NCBI RefSeq assembly: GCF_040681875.1
Contig: NZ_JBFAZP010000005.1
Location: forward strand, 248,001 to 312,000
Source: Longispora sp040681875
Lineage (GTDB): Bacteria > Actinomycetota > Actinomycetes > Mycobacteriales > Micromonosporaceae
Length of the DNA stretch: 64,000 bases
Direction: 5' to 3'
This document shows positions 45,203 to 53,303 of the stretch, piece after piece; within the stretch, counting starts at the first letter, position 1, and each line of letters starts with the position of its first letter. The position numbers were made by a program, and so were the translations under genes. Under the pieces are notes generated by a model. It worked only from the letters and a program-made list of their open reading frames with translations. It made no database searches and was not told where the DNA came from.

Positions 45203-45632
45203 CTGCCCACTATAGGACCGTGTTACGAGGACTGTGTAACCGAATGAAGCATCGAAATCTATAACGCTCTGCCCAAATCGCTCGGCCACCCACTTGTCCG
45301 TGTTCGCCGGCCAACTTGTCCTGTCTGGATCATGACTCTTCCGATTCGCCCGTAAAGGCCGGCCAGTTTGGGGGGAATCTCGGACCGGACACCGGATTTC
45401 GAAACGCATTTCGTGGTACTAGATCCCGCAGTCCCGATTTGTGTGGGTGTGGAATTGGACCCGGGCCGGAAACAGAAAACACACCGAACAGTTACCGAAG
45501 CGCGCCTGCGGCGAGTGGTAACCATTCGGAATCCATTTAGGAAGCCCGCCCCGCACGCTGGCCGGTAACAGGAGCGGTCTCGATGGGGGAGCCGCCCGGG
45601 GTGCCGATATTCGGCGAGGGGAAAACAAAGAC
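45203..45632. other. Bidirectional control region of the biosynthetic cluster
   Basis: 430 bp without a gene, less GC-rich than its surroundings. Besides the SARP 2 promoter it contains an inverted pair GTTACC (45491-45496) and GGTAAC (45517-45522), the same half-site as in the SARP 2 promoter, about 110 bp upstream of the first operon gene. Likely the site of pathway activation. No clear -10/-35 pair for the operon could be fixed. Confidence 0.45.
45209..45240 (-). promoter_or_regulatory. SARP 2 promoter with 12-bp direct repeats, leaderless transcript likely
   Basis: Minus-strand TATAGT at 45214-45209 ends 6 bp before the GTG start, so transcription would begin at or next to the start codon. 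Upstream on the plus strand, GGACCGTGTTAC (45215-45226) and GGACTGTGTAAC (45229-45240) are direct repeats with a 14-bp period; their ends also form a GTTAC/GTAAC dyad over the -35 region. Confidence 0.5.
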
Positions 45633-45938
45633 ATGACTGACATTACGCCTGAATGCCAGATGGCTCCGATCATCGACGGGTACGACAGCGCCGAGTGGGC
45701 CGGTCACGGCCTCGTCCGGGTGCCGCTGGAGCCGGTTTCCGGTGCCACGGAGGGATCCGAGGACATGGTGCTCATCTTTCCCGGCGCCAGGGCCAAGGGC
45801 CTCAAGTACGTCGTCGCCCGCTCGTGGGCCCCGAAGGACATGGTTCTCGCCGGCGCCGACCAGGCCTGGGAAATGTCCTGGGACACCGAGTGGATGGCGG
45901 GCTCCGACGCTGTCGAGGACGCGCGTTTCGTCCTCTAG
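45633..45938 (+). CDS. Small protein of unknown function at the head of the cluster
   Basis: 101 aa acidic protein (MTDITPECQMAPIIDGYDSA). It contains GHGLVRVPLEPV, MVLIFPGARAKGLKYVVARSW and the Trp-rich QAWEMSWDTEWMAGSD. No domain recognised; it is not MbtH and not an acyl carrier protein (no DSL). A GAGGGG lies 13 bp upstream. It is 81 bp ahead of the aspartate kinase gene and transcribed with it. A chaperone, immunity or regulatory role is only conjecture. Confidence 0.6.
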   Translation: MTDITPECQMAPIIDGYDSAEWAGHGLVRVPLEPVSGATEGSEDMVLIFPGARAKGLKYVVARSWAPKDMVLAGADQAWEMSWDTEWMAGSDAVEDARFVL

Positions 45939-46019
45939 GGATCGCGCGAACAAGTGATGTAGCGGCCCGCCGGGGACAGCGAGACTTCGATACGACAACG
46001 GAAAGGAGTGGTTGTTCCG

Positions 46020-47276
46020 ATGGACATCGTGGTGCAGAAGTTCGGCGGTAGTTCTCTCGCGAGTGTCGAACGGATCTGGCGGGTCGCGAATTACGCGGCG
46101 GAAACTCATCGGTCAGGTCGAGCCACTGTCGTCGTGGTGTCGGCGCGCGGCGATTCCACCGACGAACTCCTCGCATTGGCGGGCGAGTTCGGCGGCGGGG
46201 ACTTCTCGGACCGGACCACCCGGGAGACCGACCAGCTCCTCGTCACAGGGGAGGTCGTCTCGGCCGCCCTGACCGCGATGGCGATCGAACGCCTGGGCGT
46301 GCCGGCCGTGTCCCTGACCGGGGCGCAGGCCGGCATCGAGGTCGCCGGCAAGTACGGCGGCGGCGTCATCTCCAGCATCGACCCGAAGCGGATCCTCGCG
46401 CTGCTGGAGGCCGGCAACGTCGTGGTCGTCAGCGGCTTCCAGGGCACCAACGCCGCGGGCGACATGGTCACCCTCGGCCGGGGCGGCTCGGACACCACGG
46501 CCGTCGCGCTGGCGGCGGCGCTCGACGCGAGCCGGTGCCTGATCTACACGGACGTGGACGGCGTGTACACCGCCGACCCGCGGCTCGTGCCCACCGCGCG
46601 CGCCATGCCCGAGGTCGACGTCCGGCTGATGGCGGAGATGGCCTTCGCCGGGGCCCGGGTGCTGCACTCCCGCGCGGTGGAGCTCGCCGCCATGCGGGGC
46701 ATGGAGCTGCAGGTTCTCAGTTCGTTCGCGCCGGGGGCGGGCACCCGGGTCTTTGAGGGGAGCAACGACGCGATGCTGGAGAGTGACGGCGCCGTGGTGG
46801 CCGTGACCCACGACTTCGATGTCGCACGGGTACTGGTCCGGGCCCGCAGGGACCTCGCGGCGGACATCCTGTCGGCCCTGGGCTCGCGGTCGATCCCCGT
46901 GGACCTGGTGGCCCGGTCCGGCCCGTCCGAGGACGAGTTCCGGATGGGCTTCACGGCCCGGCTCGGCGACATCCCGGAGGTGCTCGCCGTCCTCGGCGAC
47001 GCCTTCCCGGAGGACGACGGCCAGGTCCGGGTCGACCGCGACGTGGCCAAGATCTCGCTGGTCGGCATGGGCCTGCTGAACCGGCCGGAGTACGCGGCCC
47101 GGATGATCTCGACGCTCGCCGCCGAGGGCATCTACACCAGCTGGATCTCCACGTCGCAGTTGCGCGTCTCGGCGGTCATCGAGCGCGCGCACGGAGCCCA
47201 CGCGGTGGCCGTACTGCACCGCGAATTCGACCTGGAGACCGCCGCAGTGGTGGCCGACTCGATGACGGCAGCCTGA
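46020..47276 (+). CDS. Aspartate kinase, pathway-dedicated
   Basis: 418 aa enzyme phosphorylating L-aspartate. ATG 46020 (MDIVVQKFGGSS) fits the family start with the KFGGSS catalytic motif at 7-12; TLGRGGSDTTAVALAAALDAS and IYTDVDGVYTADPR are diagnostic. The C-terminal part carries ACT domains (LVARSGPSEDEFRMGF; ISLVGMGLLNRPEYAARMIS). Within this operon it would boost aspartyl phosphate and thus aspartate semialdehyde for the GriI-like aldolase, as in grixazone and related 3,4-AHBA clusters. No semialdehyde dehydrogenase gene is present, so that step is borrowed from primary metabolism. Confidence 0.92.
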   Translation: MDIVVQKFGGSSLASVERIWRVANYAAETHRSGRATVVVVSARGDSTDELLALAGEFGGGDFSDRTTRETDQLLVTGEVVSAALTAMAIERLGVPAVSLTGAQAGIEVAGKYGGGVISSIDPKRILALLEAGNVVVVSGFQGTNAAGDMVTLGRGGSDTTAVALAAALDASRCLIYTDVDGVYTADPRLVPTARAMPEVDVRLMAEMAFAGARVLHSRAVELAAMRGMELQVLSSFAPGAGTRVFEGSNDAMLESDGAVVAVTHDFDVARVLVRARRDLAADILSALGSRSIPVDLVARSGPSEDEFRMGFTARLGDIPEVLAVLGDAFPEDDGQVRVDRDVAKISLVGMGLLNRPEYAARMISTLAAEGIYTSWISTSQLRVSAVIERAHGAHAVAVLHREFDLETAAVVADSMTAA

Positions 47277-47288
47277 GGAGGAATGAAC

Positions 47289-48116
47289 ATGTTCGCCAAT
47301 CAATCATTCGGGAGGCAGACCCGACTGGGCAGGTTGTTTCGCCATCCTGGTCAACGTCTACTCGTCGTTCCGTTGGATCACTCCGTCACCGATGGACCCA
47401 TCGGGTTGGACATCGACGGACTCGTCGGACAGCTCGCCACGAACGGAGCCGACGCGGTCGTCCTGCACAAGGGCGTCCTGAGGCACGTGAGTCCGCACTG
47501 GTTCGCGCACACGGCGCTGATCGTGCACCTGAGCGCGAGTACGGTGCACGCGCCGAACCCGAACTCGAAGTACCTGGTCGCCAGTGTCGAGGAGTCGCTG
47601 CGCCTGGGCGCGGACGCCGTCAGCGTGCACGTCAACATCGGCTCGGAGGACGAGCGCGAGCAGATCGCGGACCTGGCGCTGGTCGCCGACGCCTGCGACC
47701 GGTGGAACGTGCCCCTGCTGGTGATGATCTACCCGCGCGGCCCGAAGATCACCAACCCGAACGACCCGGCCCTGGTCGCGCACGCGGTCACGGTCGCCGC
47801 CGACCTCGGCGCGGACGTCGTCAAGACGCTCTACGTCGGCTCCGAGGCCGAGATGCGCGACGTGGTCCGGGGCGCGTCCGTCCCGGTGATCGTGGCCGGC
47901 GGACCGCGCCGCGAGCAGCCGGCGGACGTGCTCGCGTACGTGGCGGAGACGCTGCGCGGCGGGGCCTCGGGCGTGGCGATGGGCCGCAACATCTTCCTGG
48001 CCACGGACCCGGGGGCCATGACCCGGCAGTTGGCGGACCTCATCCATGGCGAGATCCCCGGCGAGACCGTGCTGGACGCGCGACACACCGGCCGCATCAG
48101 CGTGCTGGCTAGCTGA
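47289..48116 (+). CDS. GriI-like aldolase (aspartate semialdehyde + DHAP to C7 amino-ketose phosphate)
   Basis: 275 aa class I aldolase of the DhnA/FbaB family. In S. griseus, GriI condenses aspartate semialdehyde with dihydroxyacetone phosphate as the first step to 3-amino-4-hydroxybenzoate. ATG 47289 is chosen because GGAGG (47277-47281) has correct 7-bp spacing to it and only 1 bp to the ATG at 47283. Features: LLVVPLDHSVTDGPIG, VMIYPRGPKI, the Schiff-base Lys179 in GADVVKTLYVG, IVAGGPRR and GVAMGRNIF. It is 12 bp after the aspartate kinase and 27 bp before the griH-like gene. Confidence 0.9.
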   Translation: MFANQSFGRQTRLGRLFRHPGQRLLVVPLDHSVTDGPIGLDIDGLVGQLATNGADAVVLHKGVLRHVSPHWFAHTALIVHLSASTVHAPNPNSKYLVASVEESLRLGADAVSVHVNIGSEDEREQIADLALVADACDRWNVPLLVMIYPRGPKITNPNDPALVAHAVTVAADLGADVVKTLYVGSEAEMRDVVRGASVPVIVAGGPRREQPADVLAYVAETLRGGASGVAMGRNIFLATDPGAMTRQLADLIHGEIPGETVLDARHTGRISVLAS

Positions 48117-48143
48117 CCGACCCCGACTCTGAGAGGTTCCGCA

Positions 48144-49274
48144 ATGAAGCTGTGCTGGGTGGACATCCGCTCGACCAACGGCCTGAAGGACGCCATCGTC
48201 GCCGAGGCGCTGCACCAGCGCGTCGACGGCATCATCGCCAACGACCTGGCCGACCTGACCAACCTGCCGCCGACCGTGACCCGGGTGCTGTTCCCGCAGG
48301 ACGCGATCCCGGCGGACCTGACCGGCGCGGACGTCGTGCTCGTGGACACCGACAAGTTCGGCGACACCGCCACCCTGGCGCTGAAGTTCCCGGGCGTCGA
48401 GTTCGGCCGGTACGTGGAGATCGTGGACGCGCCGACCCTGGAGCAGGCGTGCGAGGCGGCCCGGACCGAGACGTGGTCCTACCTGCTGTTCCGCGACCCG
48501 ACGAAGATCCCGCTGGAGATCGTGCTCGCCGCGGCCGGCGCGGGCAAGGACACCGGCAAGGGCAAGATCATCACCCAGGCGGCGGACGTCGAAGAGGCCG
48601 AGATCATCTTCATCGTCCTGGAGCACGGCTCCGACGGCGTGGCGATGGCCCCGAAGAACGTCGGCGACACCACCGCGCTGAAGGCCGCCGCCGAGGAGCG
48701 CTCCGCGCCGGTCGAGCTCGTCGAGCTGACCGTGCTGGAGACCGCGCACATCGGGATGGGCGAGCGGGCCTGCGTCGACACCACCTCGTACTTCGGGGAG
48801 GACGAGGGCATTCTCGTCGGCTCGCACTCCAAGGGCATGATCCTGTGCGTCAGCGAGACGCACCCGCTGCCGTACATGCCGACCCGGCCGTTCCGGGTGA
48901 ACGCGGGCGCGATCCACTCGTACACGATGAGCAAGGCCGGCCGGACCAACTACCTCAGCGAGCTGAAGGCCGGCAGCAAGGTCCTCGCGGTCAACACCAA
49001 GGGCGAGACCCGGGTGATCACGGTCGGCCGGGTGAAGATCGAGTCCCGGCCGCTGATCTCGATCGACGCGGTGGCCCCCGACGGCCGCGCCGCGAACCTG
49101 ATCCTCCAGGACGACTGGCACGTGCGGGTGCTCGGCCCCGGCGGCAAGGGCGGCGAGGACTACAAGGTGCTCAACAGCACCGAGCTGCGCCCCGGCGACA
49201 AGGTGTGGGGGTACCTGCCGACCGAGGACCGGCACGTCGGGTACCCGATCAACGAGTTCTCCCTGGAGAAGTAG
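48144..49274 (+). CDS. GriH-like 3-amino-4-hydroxybenzoate synthase (dehydroquinate synthase II family)
   Basis: 376 aa. Archaeal-type 3-dehydroquinate synthase II fold; GriH uses it to cyclise and aromatise the GriI product to 3-amino-4-hydroxybenzoic acid. Family segments: MKLCWVDIR, TETWSYLLFRDPTKIPLE, DGVAMAPKNVGD, GERACVDTTSYFGEDEGILVG (metal/substrate loop), PFRVNAGAIHSYTM and the C-terminal GYLPTEDRHVGYPINEF. RBS GAGAGG precedes ATG 48144. Standing next to the GriI homolog and aspartate kinase, the assignment to 3,4-AHBA synthesis is strong. Confidence 0.92.
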   Translation: MKLCWVDIRSTNGLKDAIVAEALHQRVDGIIANDLADLTNLPPTVTRVLFPQDAIPADLTGADVVLVDTDKFGDTATLALKFPGVEFGRYVEIVDAPTLEQACEAARTETWSYLLFRDPTKIPLEIVLAAAGAGKDTGKGKIITQAADVEEAEIIFIVLEHGSDGVAMAPKNVGDTTALKAAAEERSAPVELVELTVLETAHIGMGERACVDTTSYFGEDEGILVGSHSKGMILCVSETHPLPYMPTRPFRVNAGAIHSYTMSKAGRTNYLSELKAGSKVLAVNTKGETRVITVGRVKIESRPLISIDAVAPDGRAANLILQDDWHVRVLGPGGKGGEDYKVLNSTELRPGDKVWGYLPTEDRHVGYPINEFSLEK

Positions 49275-49276
49275 GG

Positions 49277-50032
49277 ATGGACCGGCCACCCTTCCTCGAC
49301 TTCCACACCAGGCTCATGCCGGGCCCCGACGCCGTCGACCGGCAGCTCGCCCTGATGGCCGAACTGGGCATCGACCGGGCGGTCCTCGCGGCGGGCGCGG
49401 TCATCGACCCCGACCGGCTGGCGCGGCAGCTCGTGGAGGGTGGCCAGTTCGACTCCGACGCGGACAACGACGCGGTCCTGGCGGCGTGCGCGCGGTCGGG
49501 CGGCCGGCTGATCCCGTTCTTCTTCGCCAACCCGCACCGCCCGGCGGGCGTCTACCGCGAGCGGGCCGCCGAGTTCCGCGGCCTCGAACTGTCCCCGGCC
49601 GTGCACGGCATCCCGTTCGCGGACGAGCGGATGGTCGACCTCGTCCGGGTGGCGGGCGAGTTCGGCCACCCGGTCTACACCGTCTCGCTCGGCCAGCCCG
49701 GGTTCGGCGCCGGCGACCTGGTGGAGCTCGCGAAACGGTTCCCCGACATCACGTTCGTCCTCGGCCACTGTGGATTCCTCGCCGTGGACCTGCACGCGGT
49801 CAACCAGATCGCCCCGCAGCCCAACATCCTCGCGGAGACCTCGGGGACGTTCAGCTTCATCGTGAAGGCCGCGCTGGCCAGGCTCGGCGCGGACCGGGTG
49901 CTGTTCGGTTCCGAGCACCCGCACCAGCACCCGGCGGTGGAGATCACCAAGTACCGGACCCTCGACCTGCCCGAGGAGACCTGGAACAAGGTGGTCCGCC
50001 TCAACGCGCTACGAGTTTTGGGAGAGAGATGA
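49277..50032 (+). CDS. Amidohydrolase-family protein, candidate benzoxazole-forming cyclase
   Basis: 251 aa TIM-barrel protein of the amidohydrolase-2 group. Metal-ligand-like positions: FLDFHTRL (His10; the usual HxH is HxR here), VLGHCGF (His164), FGSEHPHQHP (Glu213 where Asp is usual). It starts 2 bp after the griH-like gene and overlaps the ligase by 4 bp (ATGA). In nataxazole and caboxamycin clusters an amidohydrolase partners a ligase to close the oxazole ring from two aromatic acids, and the same pairing is seen here. The altered metal motif argues for a non-hydrolytic role. The ring-forming function is inference from context. Confidence 0.8.
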   Translation: MDRPPFLDFHTRLMPGPDAVDRQLALMAELGIDRAVLAAGAVIDPDRLARQLVEGGQFDSDADNDAVLAACARSGGRLIPFFFANPHRPAGVYRERAAEFRGLELSPAVHGIPFADERMVDLVRVAGEFGHPVYTVSLGQPGFGAGDLVELAKRFPDITFVLGHCGFLAVDLHAVNQIAPQPNILAETSGTFSFIVKAALARLGADRVLFGSEHPHQHPAVEITKYRTLDLPEETWNKVVRLNALRVLGER

Positions 50033-51318
50033 GCACGCTACCCCGGATCGGTCAGTGGCGCAGCCTCGACGAGCTGCGCGCGTTGCAGGAGAAGCAGCTC
50101 CCGCACACGCTGGCCCAGGCGACCCGCTCGCCGTTCTACCGGGCCCGGTTCGGTGACACGCCGCCGGCGTTCGAGGACCTGGCGTTCACGAGCAAGCAGG
50201 ACATGCGCGACCAGTACCCGTTCGGGATGCTCGCGGTGGACAAGGCGCTGCTGGCCACGTACCACGAGTCGAGTGGCACGTCGGGGCAGCCGACCCCGTC
50301 CTACTACACGGCCAACGACTGGACCGACCTCGCCGAGCGCTACGCCCGCAAGTGGATCGGGATCAGCGCCGAGGACACCTTCCTGGTCCGCACGCCCTAC
50401 GCGCTCATGATCACCGGGCACCTCGCGCACGCCGCCGCCCGGCTGCACGGCGCGACCGTGGTGCCCGGCGACAACCGGTCCCTGGCGATGCCCTACTCGC
50501 GGGTCGTCCGGGTGCTGCACGACCTGGAGGTGACCCTGAGCTGGTCGATGCCGACCGAGACGCTGCTCTGGGCCGCCGCCGCCCGCGCCGCCGGGCACAA
50601 GCCCGGGACCGACTTCCCCAAGCTGCGGGCGCTGTTCGTCGGCGGCGAACCCCTCAGCGCCGCCCGGCGGGCCCGGATCAGCGAGATCTGGGGCGTGCCG
50701 GTGGTCGAGGAGTACGGCTCCACCGAGACCGGCAGCCTCGCCGGGGAGTGCGAGCACGGCCGGATGCACCTGTGGTCGGACCGGGCGGTCTTCGAGGTGT
50801 ACGACCCGCTGACCGGCACCGTCGCGCCGGACGGCTGCGGCCAGCTCGTCGTCACCCCGCTGTACCGCGAGGCCATGCCCCTCCTGCGCTACAACCTGGA
50901 GGACAACGTCGAGGTCTCCTACGCCGAGTGCCCGTGCGGCTGGGTGCTGCCGAGCGTCCGGGTCCTCGGCCGGTCGGCGTTCGGCTACCCGGTCGGCGAC
51001 GGCACCGTCACCCAGGCCCGCCTGGAGGACCTGGTGTTCGAGCTGCCGTCGTCCTACGAGGTCCTCTTCTGGCGGGCCAAGGCCGAGCCGGACGTGCTCA
51101 CGGTCCAGATCGAGGTGCCCGACGCGCACCGGGCCGCCGCCGAGTCCGCCCTCACCGAGGTCATCCGCCGCGAACTGGCCGTCAACTGCCAGGTCACCGG
51201 GGTGGCGCCGGGCACCCTGGTCCCGAGCCAGGTGCTCACCGGCATCCACGACGTCGTCAAGCCGCGCAGCCTGTTCGGCGCGGACGAGGACTGGGACAAG
51301 GCACTCCTCTACTACTAG
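50029..51318 (+). CDS. Aryl-acid AMP/CoA ligase, PaaK-like
   Basis: 429 aa adenylate-forming enzyme of the phenylacetate-CoA-ligase group. ATG 50029 overlaps the amidohydrolase stop. Motifs: ESSGTSGQPTPSYY (P-loop), LFVGGEPLSAARRARI, VVEEYGSTETGSLAGEC, and RYNLEDNVEV followed by CPCGWVLPSVRVLGR, whose Cys/His region resembles the PaaK zinc site. Expected to activate an aromatic carboxylate (3,4-AHBA, 3-hydroxyanthranilate or 2,3-DHB) for transfer to an amine. In benzoxazole clusters the corresponding ligase (NatL2-type) supplies the acyl donor. Substrate cannot be decided from sequence alone. Confidence 0.88.
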   Translation: MSTLPRIGQWRSLDELRALQEKQLPHTLAQATRSPFYRARFGDTPPAFEDLAFTSKQDMRDQYPFGMLAVDKALLATYHESSGTSGQPTPSYYTANDWTDLAERYARKWIGISAEDTFLVRTPYALMITGHLAHAAARLHGATVVPGDNRSLAMPYSRVVRVLHDLEVTLSWSMPTETLLWAAAARAAGHKPGTDFPKLRALFVGGEPLSAARRARISEIWGVPVVEEYGSTETGSLAGECEHGRMHLWSDRAVFEVYDPLTGTVAPDGCGQLVVTPLYREAMPLLRYNLEDNVEVSYAECPCGWVLPSVRVLGRSAFGYPVGDGTVTQARLEDLVFELPSSYEVLFWRAKAEPDVLTVQIEVPDAHRAAAESALTEVIRRELAVNCQVTGVAPGTLVPSQVLTGIHDVVKPRSLFGADEDWDKALLYY

Positions 51319-51328
51319 TGAGGAAGAC

Positions 51329-52495
51329 ATGAGAATCGCCATCGTCGGGGCCGGGCTCGCCGGACTCACCCTGTCCGCGGCACTGCACCGCAACGGCATC
51401 GCAGCACACGTGTACGAGCAGGCCCCGGAGCTCGCCGAGGTCGGCGCGGGCATCCAGCTCGCCCCCAACGCGGGCCGCCTGCTGCACCGCCTCGGCCTCG
51501 CCGACCGCCTGGACAAGGTGGCCGTGCGGCCGGTGGCGCTGGAGATGCGCCGCTACCACGACAACGCGGTCCTGTTCCGGCACGGCCTGGGCGCGGACTG
51601 CGCGGACCTGTACGGCGCGCCGTACTACACCGTGCACCGCGCGCACCTGCACCAGGCGCTCCTCGACCTGCTGCCCTCGGACTCGGTGACCCTGGACAGC
51701 CAGGTCGTCGCGGTGACCGACCGCGAGGAGGACGTGCTGCTGGAGTTCGCCGACGGGCGCTCGGCCACCGCCGATCTGGTGGTCGGGGCCGACGGCATCC
51801 ACTCCCTGCTCAGGGCGCGGATCGTCACCGACCAGCCCCGGTTCTCCGGCCACGCCGCCTACCGGGGCCTGGTACCCGCCGAACGGTTGTCGCACCTGCT
51901 CGACGAGCCGAAGGTCCTGCTGTGGTTCGGCCCCGGTCAGCACGTCGTCTGCTACCCGATCTCGGGCGGCCGGACGATCAGCTTCGTGGCCACCGCGCCC
52001 GCCGGGGGCTGGCGGGTCGAGTCCTGGCAGGCGTCGGGCTCCGTCGAGGAGCTGGCGGAGGCCTACGAGGGCTGGCACCCCGAGGTGCTCGGCGTCCTCC
52101 GGGCCGCCGACAGCGTCCAGAAGTGGGCCCTGCACGACCGGGACCCGTTGCGCCGGTGGCGGGACGGCCGGGTCGTCATGGTCGGCGACGCCGCGCACCC
52201 GGTGCTGCCGTTCGGGGCGCAGGGCGCGGCCCAGGGCATCGAGGACGCCGCGGCGCTGGCCCGGTGCCTGACGGACGCGACGCCCACCGGCCTCGACGAG
52301 GCCCTCGACCGCTACGAGCGCAACCGGCGACCCAGGATCGCCGCGGTCCGGGCGTGGGTGCAGAGCAACACCCGCAACCACCACTACGACGACGGCGAAC
52401 AGCAGCGCCAACGGGACGGCGCGATGGACGCCAACTGGGGGCTGACCAGCCAGGAATGGCTGTACGGATACGACGCGGAAAGGCTGGACGGGTAA
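51329..52495 (+). CDS. FAD-dependent aromatic monooxygenase (salicylate hydroxylase-like)
   Basis: 388 aa group A flavin monooxygenase. GAGLAGLTLSAALHRNG (dinucleotide fold), GAGIQLAPNAGRLLHRLGL, VVGADGIHSLLR (DG motif) and VVMVGDAAHPVLPFGAQGAAQGIEDA (GD motif) are all intact. Closest in pattern to salicylate 1-hydroxylase and 3-hydroxybenzoate 6-hydroxylase. It could hydroxylate, or hydroxylate with loss of the carboxylate, an aminohydroxybenzoate or the finished product. It begins 10 bp after the ligase and its stop overlaps the SDR start by 1 bp (TAATG), so it belongs to the same operon. Confidence 0.9.
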   Translation: MRIAIVGAGLAGLTLSAALHRNGIAAHVYEQAPELAEVGAGIQLAPNAGRLLHRLGLADRLDKVAVRPVALEMRRYHDNAVLFRHGLGADCADLYGAPYYTVHRAHLHQALLDLLPSDSVTLDSQVVAVTDREEDVLLEFADGRSATADLVVGADGIHSLLRARIVTDQPRFSGHAAYRGLVPAERLSHLLDEPKVLLWFGPGQHVVCYPISGGRTISFVATAPAGGWRVESWQASGSVEELAEAYEGWHPEVLGVLRAADSVQKWALHDRDPLRRWRDGRVVMVGDAAHPVLPFGAQGAAQGIEDAAALARCLTDATPTGLDEALDRYERNRRPRIAAVRAWVQSNTRNHHYDDGEQQRQRDGAMDANWGLTSQEWLYGYDAERLDG

Positions 52496-53277
52496 TGGAC
52501 TCACTGGGCATCAGTGGCAAGGTCGCCATGGTCACGGGGGCGGCCCAGGGCATCGGCAGGGCCGTCGTCGCGGCGCTGCTGGAGAACGAGGCCTCGGTCG
52601 CGGCGGTCGACAACAACGCCGACCAGCTGTCGAGGCTGCTGGAGCAGTCCGGCGCGGGGCACAAGCTCAGCGTCTTCCCGACCGACGTGCGCGACAGCGC
52701 GGCCGTCGACGAGACCGTGGCCACCATCGAGCGCGAACTCGGGCCGATCGACATCCTGGTCAACGTCGCGGGCGTGCTGCGCACCGGTCCCGTGGTCGAC
52801 ATGACCGACGAGGACTGGGACGCCGTGTTCTCGGTGAACACCGACGGCGTCTTCTACATCTCCCGGGCCGTGGCGCGCCGGATGCGGACCAACCCGTCGA
52901 GCGTCATCGTCACCGTCGCGTCCAACGCGGCCGGGGTGCCCCGGATGAACATGGGCGCGTACGCCGCCTCCAAGGCCGCCTCGACCATGTTCACCAAGTG
53001 CCTCGGGCTGGAGCTCGCCGAGTACGGGGTGCGGTGCAACGTGGTCGCGCCCGGGTCCACGTACACCGACATGCAGACCTCCATGTGGGCCGACTCCGAC
53101 GGCGCGCGGATGGTCATCGAGGGCTCGCCCACCGCCTACAAGATCGGCATTCCGCTGCGCCGGATCGCGGACCCCGCGGACATCGCCGACGCGGTGCTCT
53201 TCCTGGTCTCCGACCGGGCCCGGCACATCACCATGCACGACCTCTACGTCGACGGCGGGGCCGCACTCGGGGTCTGA
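52495..53277 (+). CDS. EntA/DhbA-like short-chain dehydrogenase
   Basis: 260 aa classical SDR. TGAAQGIGRAV (NAD loop), NVAGVL, catalytic Tyr156-x3-Lys160 in YAASK. VASNAAGVPRMNMGAYAASKAA and RCNVVAPGSTYTDMQ are close to 2,3-dihydro-2,3-dihydroxybenzoate dehydrogenase and to the 2,3-dihydro-3-hydroxyanthranilate dehydrogenases of benzoxazole/pyrrolobenzodiazepine clusters. It would aromatise the isochorismatase product to 2,3-DHB or 3-hydroxyanthranilate. Start ATG 52495 overlaps the monooxygenase stop. Confidence 0.9.
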   Translation: MDSLGISGKVAMVTGAAQGIGRAVVAALLENEASVAAVDNNADQLSRLLEQSGAGHKLSVFPTDVRDSAAVDETVATIERELGPIDILVNVAGVLRTGPVVDMTDEDWDAVFSVNTDGVFYISRAVARRMRTNPSSVIVTVASNAAGVPRMNMGAYAASKAASTMFTKCLGLELAEYGVRCNVVAPGSTYTDMQTSMWADSDGARMVIEGSPTAYKIGIPLRRIADPADIADAVLFLVSDRARHITMHDLYVDGGAALGV

Positions 53278-53303
53278 CCGCGCGACCCGCAGAAGGGAAG
53301 ATC

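Noticed and set aside
46020..49274. Grixazone-type phenoxazinone cluster
   Set aside because: Aspartate kinase, GriI and GriH homologs are present, but no GriF/GriE-like o-aminophenol oxidase (tyrosinase-like copper protein) or GriC/GriD aldehyde-forming genes are in the window.
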